Source: Ramlibacter pinisoli (GTDB taxonomy: Bacteria; Pseudomonadota; Gammaproteobacteria; Burkholderiales; Burkholderiaceae_C). Taken from it: a stretch of 64,000 nt of DNA. Of the stretch, positions 17,201 through 25,523 are shown in pieces. The position numbers and the translations under genes are program-made. Every line of letters starts with the position of its first letter. Position 1 is the stretch's first letter. Below the pieces are notes generated by a model that searched no databases, was not told the origin of the DNA, and saw nothing but the letters and a program-made list of their open reading frames with translations. The stretch covers positions 2,356,001 to 2,420,000 of the forward strand of contig NZ_WSEL01000003.1 of assembly GCF_009758015.1 (NCBI RefSeq), read 5' to 3'.

Positions 17201-19743
17201 CTGAGCAGCGCGCCCTCGAAGCGCAGCGGATCGACCGGCTTGCCGTTCACGCGCAGCTCCACGCCCTGGCCGCGGCCATGCTTGACGGCCACCTTGACCG
17301 CCGGCAGCGCCGGCACGAAGCCGGCCCTGGGATGCAGCCACTCGATGCCGGCCGGTGCGGCCGCCAGCCACTTGTCGTCGTACGGCAGCTGCTCGACCAG
17401 CTGCGGGCCGGCCGGCGCCGCGGCCGGCCGCGCGTCAGCCGCCGGCTGGGGCACGGGGGCGCTGCGCACGGCCGTCGGCGGCAGGCCGGGCAGCTCGGCG
17501 CACTGCTGCGCGGCGGCGGCGCCGGGTTCCAGGTGCAGCAGCGGCAGGCCGACGGCCGTGCCACCAGGCGGCTGCACGCGGGCCGACAGGCTCACCGGCC
17601 CGACGGGCGCCTGCGCCAGTTCCACGCTCAGGCGGTGCTCCCAGCGGCCGGGCTGCGCCGGCAGGCGCAGGGCGAGGAACTCGGGCTCGACCTGCACGCC
17701 CGGCGCCGGCTGGCCATCCAGCAGCACGGAGCCGGGCACCGGCTGCGTGCCGGCCGGCCACATCAGGGTGGCGCTGACCGCGTCGTTGGCCACCGGCGCG
17801 GCCAGGCGCAGCTCCAGCCGCTGGCCGTCGCGGCGCAGTTGCTGCTCCATGCAGCTGGGCACGGCCACCAGCCGGAAGTCGGCGCGCCACAGGGTGCCGC
17901 CGCGCAGGTTGACGAACTGCGAGAAGTCGCGCCCGCCGCTTCGGCTGTCCGGGTCGCAGCGGCGCAGCTGCCAGCCGGACGGCAGCGTGGCGGTGTCCAG
18001 CTGCACGACATGGGTGCCGGGACGCAGGTTGTCGATGTGCCACTGGCCCTCGGCATCGGTCACCACATAGGTGCCGTCCTGCAGCAGCACCCGCACGCCC
18101 GGCAGGCCGCGCAGCTGGGTCGGATCGCGCTCGCTGGCCTCGCACGAGGCGGCCAGCGTCACGCGCCCGACCAGGAAGGCGCGGCTGCGATTGAGCTCGT
18201 CGACCACGCTCACGACCGCCTTGGCGGTGTTGGAGGTCAGGGGCGCGACCGCCTGGGCGACGTTCTCGGCCGGTCCCACCTGCGCGCTCGGACCGATCGC
18301 CGCCACGTAGCGCAGCGTCACCGGGCTGCCGCTGGCGACGGTGCCGACGGCGAACACCAACGAACGGCCGTCGGCGCCGATCTGCGGGTCGGCCAGCGGC
18401 GCGTCGTTCAGGCGCGCCGAGCCGGCGCGATAACGGAAGCCCGGCGGCAGGCGGTCGGCCACCCGCACGCCGGCCAGCGGCGCCGCGCTGGTGGTGGACA
18501 GGGCGAGCGAGTACGGGACGAAATCGCCCACCGACCCGATGGCCTTGCCGGCCGTCTTGAGGATGTCGAGCTGGCCGACGGCGGGCGGATCGAGCGGGAT
18601 GTCGGCCTCGAACGGGGGGCCGGGCAGCACGGTGAAGGAGGCGCCGCGCGACACATCGCCGAGAACGAACGGCGCGCCGGGCAGCGCCTGCAGCGTGGCG
18701 TCGACCACTTTGGACGGGTAGGTGTAGCCGGCGGCCGGCTCGACCTGGAAGCGGTAGCTGCCCGGCGCGACGACGCGCGGGAACTGGTAGCGGCCGGGCG
18801 CCAGCGCATAGACGGTGCCGCCGGAGTCGGTGACGGTGCTGCCAGTCAGCACGCTGGACGGATAGGTGCTGACGCCGTCGTTGCCGCGCACCTGGGCCGG
18901 CAGTCCGGTCGCGACGTCGATCAGGGTAACGCGCACGCCGTTGACCGGCTGGCCGGTGGCCGAGTCGAACACCAGGCCGAGCGGGTCGACCAGCGCCACC
19001 GACGTCACCACCGCGCTGCTGCCCGACTGGATGTAGGTGGCCGTCAGGCGCTGGTTCGCCGCCGCCTGCAGCGAGCAGTTGCCGGCCTGCACGGCGCCGG
19101 CGACCAGCGGGATGTAGCCGAGGAAGACGCCGGTCGACGGCCCGGTTTCGGTCAGCGTCAGCGTCTCGCGCTCGCCGCCGGCGCTGGTGACCGTGACGGA
19201 GACCGTGTCGGCGACGGCGCCGTCGGCGTTGGCCGAGGCGTCGGTGACCTCGATGAAGGCCACGTCGCGGCCGTTGTAGGCGCTGGCGCTGGCGAGCAGC
19301 TGGCTGCTGGGGATGGCCAGCGCGCCGGCGCCGGGCTGGGTGGGCGGCGCCAGCGTTGCCGGCGTCCCCGATGCCGGCGTACAGGCCGTGGGCTGCACCA
19401 TCTGCCAGCTGGCCGCGCCCGCAGGCAGGGCGGCCAGCGCCGGCATCAGGCCGAGGAAGCGGATCGCGGCCGGCAGCGCCACCGAGGGCGTGGCCGTGGC
19501 CGTGACCACCGAGGTCGCGCCGGTCGACGTGACGGCGGTGCCGCCGACGGTGTAGACGACGCTCGCGGTGTTGGTGATGGTCGTGTTGGGGGGCGTGGCC
19601 GCACGCACGGCGGGCACGAGGACGGTGAACAGGAACAGGACGAGCAGGAACAACCAGGCCTGGGTGTGCGCGCGGGCGGCGCGCACACCCAGGCCCGCTG
19701 GGCCGGAGGCCAGCGGGCGCGGATGACGTGGGATGCACGTCAT
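14215..19743 (-). CDS. Giant surface protein: DUF11 and SdrD_B-like repeats plus C-terminal outer-membrane-type region
   Basis: This 1842-residue protein has a signal-like segment at about residues 29-48 (AWLFLLVLFLFTVLVPAVRA). The mature start TPPNTTITNTASVVYTVGG matches its neighbours. SdrD_B/Cna-B-like modules are visible at about 260-350 and 545-595 (GLPGVRVLLQDGTYVVTDAEG), and a DUF11-like module at about 390-510. From about 1090 to the end the sequence is alternating, aromatic-bordered beta strand rich in Arg, Asp and Tyr, as in large outer-membrane barrels, but it ends in lysine, not phenylalanine. The start at 19743 is uncertain because it lies in a hairpin and has no clear ribosome site; a GTG at codon 20 is an alternative. 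Probably the outer-membrane anchor or secretion pore of this locus. Function unproven. Confidence 0.72.
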   Translation of the reverse strand: MTCIPRHPRPLASGPAGLGVRAARAHTQAWLFLLVLFLFTVLVPAVRAATPPNTTITNTASVVYTVGGTAVTSTGATSVVTATATPSVALPAAIRFLGLMPALAALPAGAASWQMVQPTACTPASGTPATLAPPTQPGAGALAIPSSQLLASASAYNGRDVAFIEVTDASANADGAVADTVSVTVTSAGGERETLTLTETGPSTGVFLGYIPLVAGAVQAGNCSLQAAANQRLTATYIQSGSSAVVTSVALVDPLGLVFDSATGQPVNGVRVTLIDVATGLPAQVRGNDGVSTYPSSVLTGSTVTDSGGTVYALAPGRYQFPRVVAPGSYRFQVEPAAGYTYPSKVVDATLQALPGAPFVLGDVSRGASFTVLPGPPFEADIPLDPPAVGQLDILKTAGKAIGSVGDFVPYSLALSTTSAAPLAGVRVADRLPPGFRYRAGSARLNDAPLADPQIGADGRSLVFAVGTVASGSPVTLRYVAAIGPSAQVGPAENVAQAVAPLTSNTAKAVVSVVDELNRSRAFLVGRVTLAASCEASERDPTQLRGLPGVRVLLQDGTYVVTDAEGQWHIDNLRPGTHVVQLDTATLPSGWQLRRCDPDSRSGGRDFSQFVNLRGGTLWRADFRLVAVPSCMEQQLRRDGQRLELRLAAPVANDAVSATLMWPAGTQPVPGSVLLDGQPAPGVQVEPEFLALRLPAQPGRWEHRLSVELAQAPVGPVSLSARVQPPGGTAVGLPLLHLEPGAAAAQQCAELPGLPPTAVRSAPVPQPAADARPAAAPAGPQLVEQLPYDDKWLAAAPAGIEWLHPRAGFVPALPAVKVAVKHGRGQGVELRVNGKPVDPLRFEGALLSPNGEVALANWRGVDLRNGSNLLELTVYDDKHEPVFRESRIIHYGVNPAKANLEPQRSKLVADGRSVPVIAVRLLDIEGQPVRRGATGELQLNAPYLTKQQADAIQGDPLSGSLGGRPRYEIGDDGVALIALQPTSQSGEVVLRFDFGDNRTSEVRAWLESDARDWVLVGFAEGTAGHKRLAGNMEALQDAGADAQLFDRDRLAFYAKGMVKGEYLLTAAYDSAKEQGPSSRNALRQVIDPNRYYTLYGDATQAHADGASLRKLYLKIEKKQFYALFGDFDTGLTVTELGRYSRTLNGLKSEFKGERVGYNAFASRTTQAYLKDEIQGDGTSGLYRLRARGLLLNSEKLRIEVRDRFQPTRVLSSRDLTPYLDYQIDVDAGTILLRSPLATRDTDFNPVFLVAEYETVDGEAGWTYGGRAALQVTGRTEVGITRIHEGTVGREGNLTAADATVRIDDATRMKLELATSTAQSATGAQSGNAYLAEVVHDNGITALRAHARQQEPGFGLGQQAVVAQGQRDAGAQARLRLTDRLELQGQVLRQEDLATGASRQLVEGRAQWQVDEQLRVSAGARTAAETDAKGVEGETRQLTAGASYEALERKLVLRASTDIDAGSSGTVNYPNRLALGADYRVAPGTTLTAVQEFARGRELSANTSRVGLRTELWRGAELLGGVGNETVMDAGRLYASLGLVQKVKLDERWTADAALDQTRTLRGGVVNPLGVNQPLASGSNSTQPSATASSSGYNLVSDGTAVSVGLAYRDDRWSGNSRIEWRGSDTESKLNLLLGVQRRLDRGEAVAAGLALSTVRGGANDGSKATARVSYAWRPDNSDWIWLDRLEYTQESSPSLATRLLVRKLVNNLNANWKPNRRTQVALQYGAKFVRETLQDQTASGYTDLIGAEARYDVTEKWDIGVHAGMLHAWSTHSVSQHLGLSVGYRMATNTWVSVGYNSLGFDDKDFAGAEYRARGVYVNMRVKFDQDTFDLNDRAKGQLPLK
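19657..19695 (-). repeat. 17-bp perfect inverted repeat in the signal-peptide region of the giant gene
   Basis: GGCCTGGGTGTGCGCGC (19657-19673) is perfectly complementary to 19679-19695, with a five-base loop. It falls on codons 17-29 of the 1842-residue gene as called. There is no T-run, so it is not an ordinary terminator. In the mRNA it would form a very stable stem close to the start of translation. Confidence 0.85.
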
Positions 19744-19747
19744 CGCG
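19718..19747 (-). repeat. Hairpin containing the start codon of the giant gene
   Basis: ATGACGTG (19723-19730) and CACGTCAT (19736-19743) form a perfect 8-bp stem with a five-base loop, extended by CGCG/CGCG with a one-base bulge. In the transcript the AUG at 19743-19741 is the base of the 8-bp arm, so it would be paired. This would hide the start unless ribosomes finishing the upstream 420-residue gene, whose stop is seven bases away, open it. Confidence 0.8.
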
Positions 19748-19750
19748 TGG

Positions 19751-21013
19751 TCACTTGATGAACACGTTGTAGATCAGCTGCAGCTTGTCGCCAGGCTTCA
19801 GCTCCCCCGCGGCGTAGCCGGGCTCGACTGGCAGGACGGAATTCCAGTTCACATTGATGTCCGGCGCGGTGTAGTTGCCGCTCGCTGTCAGGTACTGCGT
19901 GCCGGTCATGCCGCCAAATGACGCGCGCGCCGCGCCGGACCAGATCACCTTGAAACTCTTGCCGGTCGATGTGGCCGCCCCGGGGTTGACCGCTGCGCCC
20001 ACTGCCGCGCAGGCCGGCGAGCCGGCCACGTTGGCACCAGTGATGAAGTCCGAATCGAAGGTGACATTGGCCGTTGCCAGCGTGTCCTTTAGGTTGGTCA
20101 GCGTGGCCGACCGAGAGGTGTTGGTATCGACTCTCTCAATCAGAACGGTGTACTGGATGTACGAACCCGGGATGCTCTTCGGCGCATAGGGCGGTGTTCC
20201 ACTTTTGTCGCCGCCGACCGGATCGCAGATCGTCTCGGCCGTCTTGGTCACCCTGATCGCGGCCGTCGACACCTTGAAAGCACTGCGGGCGCTGTGCTTC
20301 GCGTCGCGCGGACCGTCTTCGCTGGTGCCGGAGCCGTCGGCGAATACGATGTCGACGACCGTCGGGCTATTGGTCGTCGATTCGATCAACGCCACGAGCG
20401 GCTTCCCCACTTCCCGCGCAGTGGCGACCAGCGTCACTGCGCCAATCTCGTCGTTGACCTGGCCCGGCGGAATGCTGCAGGCCACTTTCAGCGTCACCGA
20501 CGTGCCCGCCGTCAGCCCGGCAATGCTGGTGATCTCCGTCGTTGGGGCAGCGTTGTCGTAGATCTTGCAGTTGGTCGGGTCGAAGGCGTCGGCGACCGTG
20601 GTGGCACTGGTGCCGTTGAACATGTAGCCCACCGGACCCGACAGGTTGCTGGTGGTGCTGAGCGCGAAGTCCTGCGTCTCGTTGCCTTCATTGGTCAGCA
20701 CGAACGTCAGCGTCGAGGTGCTGCCGGGGATCGCGCTCACGCCAGGAGTCGTGTCGGTGGTGGTCACGTTCAGGTTGATCTTGTTGTCGACCTTGAAGGA
20801 GGTGAAGGTGCAGGTCTTGGTGCTGTTGCCGGAGGGCGAGGAGCAGATCTGGTCTTGCCCAATGCCGCCAACCGAGTAGTCCAGCTTGGCAGCGTTGTCG
20901 ATCGGGGTGCCAGCGGGCGTGAGGGTGGATGCGGCCTGGGCCGTTCCGGCCAGGGCGCCCAGCGCCAGGAGCGCTGTCGCTCCCAGGCGGGCCAGTGAAG
21001 TTCGCACTGTCAT
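19751..21013 (-). CDS. Secreted DUF11-like repeat protein, 420 residues
   Basis: A signal peptide (ARLGATALLALGALAGTAQAA, cleavage near residue 27) is followed by TPAGTPIDNAAKLDYSVGG, the same opening motif as the giant protein and the 339-residue protein. Repeats rich in Thr, Ser and Asn follow, including STLTFVLTNEGNETQDF and YIQYTVLIERVDTNTSRSA, typical of DUF11 modules. The start ATG 21013 has AAGGAAA at suitable distance. It ends only seven bases before the giant gene, so the pair is likely translationally coupled. Base use looks a little less GC-rich than its neighbours. Likely a secreted or surface-bound structural subunit. Confidence 0.75.
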   Translation of the reverse strand: MTVRTSLARLGATALLALGALAGTAQAASTLTPAGTPIDNAAKLDYSVGGIGQDQICSSPSGNSTKTCTFTSFKVDNKINLNVTTTDTTPGVSAIPGSTSTLTFVLTNEGNETQDFALSTTSNLSGPVGYMFNGTSATTVADAFDPTNCKIYDNAAPTTEITSIAGLTAGTSVTLKVACSIPPGQVNDEIGAVTLVATAREVGKPLVALIESTTNSPTVVDIVFADGSGTSEDGPRDAKHSARSAFKVSTAAIRVTKTAETICDPVGGDKSGTPPYAPKSIPGSYIQYTVLIERVDTNTSRSATLTNLKDTLATANVTFDSDFITGANVAGSPACAAVGAAVNPGAATSTGKSFKVIWSGAARASFGGMTGTQYLTASGNYTAPDINVNWNSVLPVEPGYAAGELKPGDKLQLIYNVFIK

Positions 21014-21203
21014 GTCAGTTTCCTTGTGGGTTGTTCGAGGTGGAAGGAGAAATCGGAGACGAGAGGGCCTGCGGCCATCGCAGGTCGGGGCCGCGGCGGA
21101 CCGCAGCTCCAGAAGCGCGCAGGGCCGGCGCGCGGCCAGCCCCCTTGCATGGGATGGAAGTGGCGATGAGGGTGGTCGGCGCGGGCCGTCATGGCGCCCG
21201 CGG
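21014..21203. other. 190-bp non-coding gap inside the DUF11 locus
   Basis: I see no convincing gene here. It holds the AAGGAAA ribosome site of the 420-residue gene and a GC-rich imperfect repeat around 21123-21142. It is the largest gap in the cluster and could hold a second promoter or a processing site. Confidence 0.5.
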
Positions 21204-21704
21204 TCAGTTGACGGTGACGCGGAAACTCACGACGCCCTGCTTGCCGGGGGCAAGCTCGCCGCGATAGACCCAGCGCACGTGGGTGAACTCGGACAGGCCG
21301 GCGGGACGCTCCTTGCCGTCGGCGCCGCGCACCTTGACCTTGTCGGCCGCCGCCCAGGTCTTGCCGCCGTCGGCGGAGAAGCTGATGTCGGTGTTCTCGC
21401 CGGTCGCACTGCCGCCCACCAGGGTGGTGTTGACCGGGACCGGGTTGACGACGGAGATGTTGCCGGCCGGCTTGCTGCCGGTGTTGCGGAAGGTCGAGGT
21501 GTAGATCACCTCGGCGCCCGGCGCGGCCTTCGCGGCCGGCTCGCGCCGCTTCTCGGTCTTGCCGTCGGCGGTCTTGACCTCCTTCTCGATCTCGGCGACG
21601 TTGCGCAGCTCGATGCTGCCGGGCTGGTTGCCTTGCGCGTGCGCCGGCGCGAGCCAGGCGGCGGCGAAGGCCAGGAGGACGGTTTGGAAGAGACGACGCT
21701 GCAT
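21204..21704 (-). CDS. Small secreted DUF11-like protein, 166 residues
   Basis: A signal peptide (VLLAFAAAWLAPAHA, cleavage near residue 23) precedes a single DUF11-like beta-sandwich: AEVIYTSTFRNTGSKPAGN, NPVPVNTTLVGGSATGEN and ISFSADGGKTW. It ends GVVSFRVTVN, nearly the same as the ends of the 339- and 526-residue proteins. An extended charged segment (EIEKEVKTADGKTEKRRE) lies near residues 37-53, unlike its paralogues. It is 21 bases from the 339-residue gene. Its small size suggests a polymerising or capping subunit, but this is inference. Confidence 0.75.
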   Translation of the reverse strand: MQRRLFQTVLLAFAAAWLAPAHAQGNQPGSIELRNVAEIEKEVKTADGKTEKRREPAAKAAPGAEVIYTSTFRNTGSKPAGNISVVNPVPVNTTLVGGSATGENTDISFSADGGKTWAAADKVKVRGADGKERPAGLSEFTHVRWVYRGELAPGKQGVVSFRVTVN

Positions 21705-21725
21705 GTCAGGGACTCCTTGTGAAAT

Positions 21726-22745
21726 TCAGTTGACGGTGGCTTTGAACTCGATCGCGCGGCTGGCTGGCGCGGTGAGGGTGGGAAAGGTGGTCTGGACGGT
21801 GCCGGCGGCGTAGCCGCTGTCGTCGCCGTCGGCGGCGTCGGTGCGCGCGGCGCCGTCCACGGTGATGCTTCCGGGCACGTAGGTCAGGGTGGCCGGCAGC
21901 GGGTCGGCGACGGTGACGCCGGTGACGGTGCCGGCGCCGCTGGCGGTGAGCACCAGCCGGTAGGTGAGGACCGCGCCGCTGGTGACGTTGGCGCCGCCGG
22001 CCGGGTCGCGCACGGCCGCCACGCTCTTGGCGATGCCCACCGCGACCGACGAGACCAGGTAGGTGCCGGTGGCCGCGGCCTGGCCGCCGCCACGGCCGAC
22101 GACGATGGGCACGTCGGCCACGCTGCCCACCTGGGTGCCGGGGGCGGCGCCGGCGCCGACGGCGGTGGAGATGGCGCTCAGCGTCGCCCTGCCGGCCGCC
22201 CCGGTGGGCTGGCCGGCGGGGATGGCGCTGGCCAGGAACACCACGCGGCTGGCGTCCGCCGCCAGGGTGATGTCGTTGCCGCCGGTGACGTACATCGTGT
22301 CGGCGGCGGCGCCGGACGACTGGAACCCGGCCTGGCCGCCGCTCTCCAGCCAGATCGCGGCCGGCGCCGCATCGGCCGGGTCGAACTGGTCGCCGGCGAC
22401 GGCGTTGTTGCGGACCAGTCGGAAGGTGTCGGCGGCGTTGCCGGTGTTGGTGACGACGAAGGCCAGCGGGCGCAGCGTGTCGGGCGAAGCCGAGGGCACG
22501 GCCGTGCTGTCCTGCCAGGTCACGGTGACGGCAAGGACCCGCGCGACGATCACCGGCAGGGAACTGGCCGATGCCACGCTGGGCGTGCCGCCGATCGAGT
22601 AGTTGAGGACGGCGGTGTTGCGGATGGCCGAGCCGGCCGGGGTGCCGGCGGCCCATGCGGCGGACATGCCCGCCAGCAGGCCCACGACCAGCACCACCCA
22701 CCGGACAATCACGCCCCGGCCCGCGTCCCTTCGACAACCCCTCAC
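21726..22745 (-). CDS. Secreted DUF11-like protein, first gene of the surface locus
   Basis: Up to 339 residues from ATG 22745. The hydrophobic signal begins at VIVRWVVLVVGLLAGM, so the GTG at 22712 may be the true start. The mature part opens AGTPAGSAIRNTAVLNYSIGG, the shared motif of this cluster, then carries two DUF11-like stretches (LAFVVTNTGNAADTF and VLTYRLVLTASGAGTVTGV). It ends AIEFKATVN, matching its neighbours. It is the most upstream gene of the five and follows a 690-bp gene-poor region, so the operon promoter probably lies just upstream. Function unknown. Confidence 0.72.
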   Translation of the reverse strand: MRGCRRDAGRGVIVRWVVLVVGLLAGMSAAWAAGTPAGSAIRNTAVLNYSIGGTPSVASASSLPVIVARVLAVTVTWQDSTAVPSASPDTLRPLAFVVTNTGNAADTFRLVRNNAVAGDQFDPADAAPAAIWLESGGQAGFQSSGAAADTMYVTGGNDITLAADASRVVFLASAIPAGQPTGAAGRATLSAISTAVGAGAAPGTQVGSVADVPIVVGRGGGQAAATGTYLVSSVAVGIAKSVAAVRDPAGGANVTSGAVLTYRLVLTASGAGTVTGVTVADPLPATLTYVPGSITVDGAARTDAADGDDSGYAAGTVQTTFPTLTAPASRAIEFKATVN

Positions 22746-23294
22746 CGCTCGAGTCCCGCTTTGACGTTCCCCGTCGACGAGGAGCCCGGAACGACCGCTT
22801 GGCCGGGGCGCTTGTCTTTATGTAACGACGGGATTACAAGTTGTTACTGAGGTTAGCATAGGGTTCCGACTTAAGGATGAGTTAGCCCACGCCCTAGGTG
22901 GGGCATGACGGTTTGCCGCGCTGGCTGTTGTATTTGCGCGCCGAAAAGCAGCGCTGCGAGGCGCTTGCCCCGCGTGAGACGGCTGGATTCAGGCCGCCGG
23001 GTCGGCAAAAGGTGCAGGCCGAACGCTGTCCTTGGTCACCGCGACGGGGGCCGTTGGGTCGCGGGAGCAGTCGGCCGAGGAAGGGCCCCTCCCCTGAAAC
23101 TTTGTAACAGGCGTCCGGCTTCCCTGGACGCAGCCGGCTCCGGTCTTGCAGAGGATGGGCGGTCGATCGCGTCAGCGGCTTCAGGGGTGCGCCGGCGCCG
23201 ATGCTGGCTGCCAGACCGGAGCAGCCGACGGAGCCAATGGGCGCCCGCCGCGCAGCAAGCCCCGCAGGCAGGCCCCGTCCGACAGCCCCGGGGG
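22746..23294. other. Long gene-poor region between the DUF11 locus and groESL
   Basis: No convincing protein gene was found; short open frames here lack ribosome sites and typical composition. At 22811-22870 there is an unusually AT-rich patch. Near the right end GCAAGCCCC (23255-23263) and GGGGCTTGC (23291-23299) form a 9-bp inverted repeat overlapping the groES -35 element. The region probably carries divergent promoters for the surface locus and the chaperonin operon. Confidence 0.6.
22822..22847. promoter_or_regulatory. AT-rich inverted repeat, possible operator of the DUF11 locus
   Basis: GTAAC (22822-22826) and GTTAC (22843-22847) are inverted, and between them TTACAAGTTGTTA (22834-22846) is itself a near-perfect palindrome. 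It stands out in otherwise GC-rich DNA and lies about 100 bases upstream of the first gene of the surface cluster. No clean -35/-10 pair could be assigned. Confidence 0.4.
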
Positions 23295-23323
23295 CTTGCA
23301 ACCGACACGGAAAGCCCTATCAT
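23295..23323 (+). promoter_or_regulatory. groESL promoter with sigma32-like and sigma70-like elements
   Basis: CTTGCAA (23295-23301) followed after 13 bases by CCCTATCAT (23315-23323) resembles a heat-shock sigma32 promoter (CTTGAA, CCCCAT). The same bases also give TTGCAA, 16 bases and TATCAT, a fair sigma70 promoter. It lies directly before CIRCE, as expected for a chaperonin operon under both positive and negative control. Confidence 0.7.
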
Positions 23324-23349
23324 TAGCACTCGCAGGAGATGAGTGCTAG
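23323..23349 (+). promoter_or_regulatory. CIRCE element, HrcA repressor binding site
   Basis: TTAGCACTC, nine bases, GAGTGCTAG matches the CIRCE consensus (TTAGCACTC-N9-GAGTGCTAA) except for the last base. CIRCE is bound by HrcA, which represses groESL until heat stress titrates GroEL. It overlaps the probable transcription start. Confidence 0.95.
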
Positions 23350-23381
23350 CAGACCAGCCGGCGCCCTCCCGTCCAATTAGG

Positions 23382-23408
23382 AAGCGCTAACTTTTGTTGG
23401 CGCTTTTT
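23382..23408 (+). promoter_or_regulatory. Terminator-like hairpin in the groES leader
   Basis: AAGCGCTAAC (23382-23391) pairs with GTTGGCGCTT (23396-23405), ten pairs including one G-U, around a TTTT loop, and five T residues follow the stem. It ends 25 bases before the groES ATG. The form is that of a weak intrinsic terminator or attenuator. It could also protect the mRNA or act as a temperature-sensitive element. Confidence 0.6.
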
Positions 23409-23433
23409 GATGTCCAACCCCCAAGGAGATGCA

Positions 23434-23724
23434 ATGAAACTTCGCCCTCTGCACGATCGCGTGATCGTCAAGCGCCTGGAACAAGAGACCAAGACCGCCT
23501 CCGGCATCGTCATCCCCGACAACGCCGCCGAGAAGCCCGACCAGGGTGAGGTGCTGGCCGTCGGCCCGGGCCGCAAGAGCGACAAGGGTGAACTGATCGC
23601 CTTGAACATCAAGGTGGGCGATCGCGTGCTGTTCGGCAAGTACAGCGGCCAGACCGTCAAGGTCGACGGCGACGAGCTGCTCGTCATGAAGGAAGACGAT
23701 CTGTTCGCGGTCGTCGAGCGCTGA
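23434..23724 (+). CDS. groES: Co-chaperonin GroES
   Basis: This 96-residue protein is a complete Gro[16 protein letters not shown] at the start, the mobile loop [14 protein letters not shown] (about 17-30) that contacts GroEL, and GEVLAVGPG and [11 protein letters not shown] further on. The ATG at 23434 has AAGGAG eight bases upstream; an earlier in-frame ATG at 23410 lacks one. It caps the GroEL ring during protein folding in the cytoplasm. It shares the CIRCE/heat-shock promoter with groEL, 53 bases downstream. Confidence 0.98.
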   Translation: MKLRPLHDRVIVKRLEQETKTASGIVIPDNAAEKPDQGEVLAVGPGRKSDKGELIALNIKVGDRVLFGKYSGQTVKVDGDELLVMKEDDLFAVVER

Positions 23725-23759
23725 GCCCCAGCCTCCTGTCATCCCCTTCCATTCACTGA

Positions 23760-25424
<1,665 letters not shown>

Positions 25425-25477
25425 GTCCGACGCTCCGCGGGCGCGACGCGCCTGCGGACGTTGCTGCGATGCAGACG

Positions 25478-25505
25478 AAAAAGCCGGGCACTGCCCGGCT
25501 TTTTT
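25478..25505. terminator. Bidirectional terminator of groESL and the DUF805 gene
   Basis: GCCGGGC (25483-25489), loop ACT, GCCCGGC (25493-25499), flanked by five A residues on the left and six T residues on the right. It is 53 bases after the groEL stop. The A-run means it can also terminate the convergent DUF805 transcript. Confidence 0.92.
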
Positions 25506-25523
25506 CTTGGCTGCGCCCGGGGG

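Noticed and set aside
13945..19758. A 1937-residue open frame antisense to the giant surface gene
   Set aside because: Its composition (Arg, Gln, His, Ala repeats) is that of a shadow frame in GC-rich DNA, and the minus strand gives recognisable signal peptides and domains. It runs across several genes' boundaries.
22898..23349. Short open frames on both strands in the gap before groESL
   Set aside because: They lack ribosome sites, overlap each other and cross the promoter and CIRCE, so they are not real genes.
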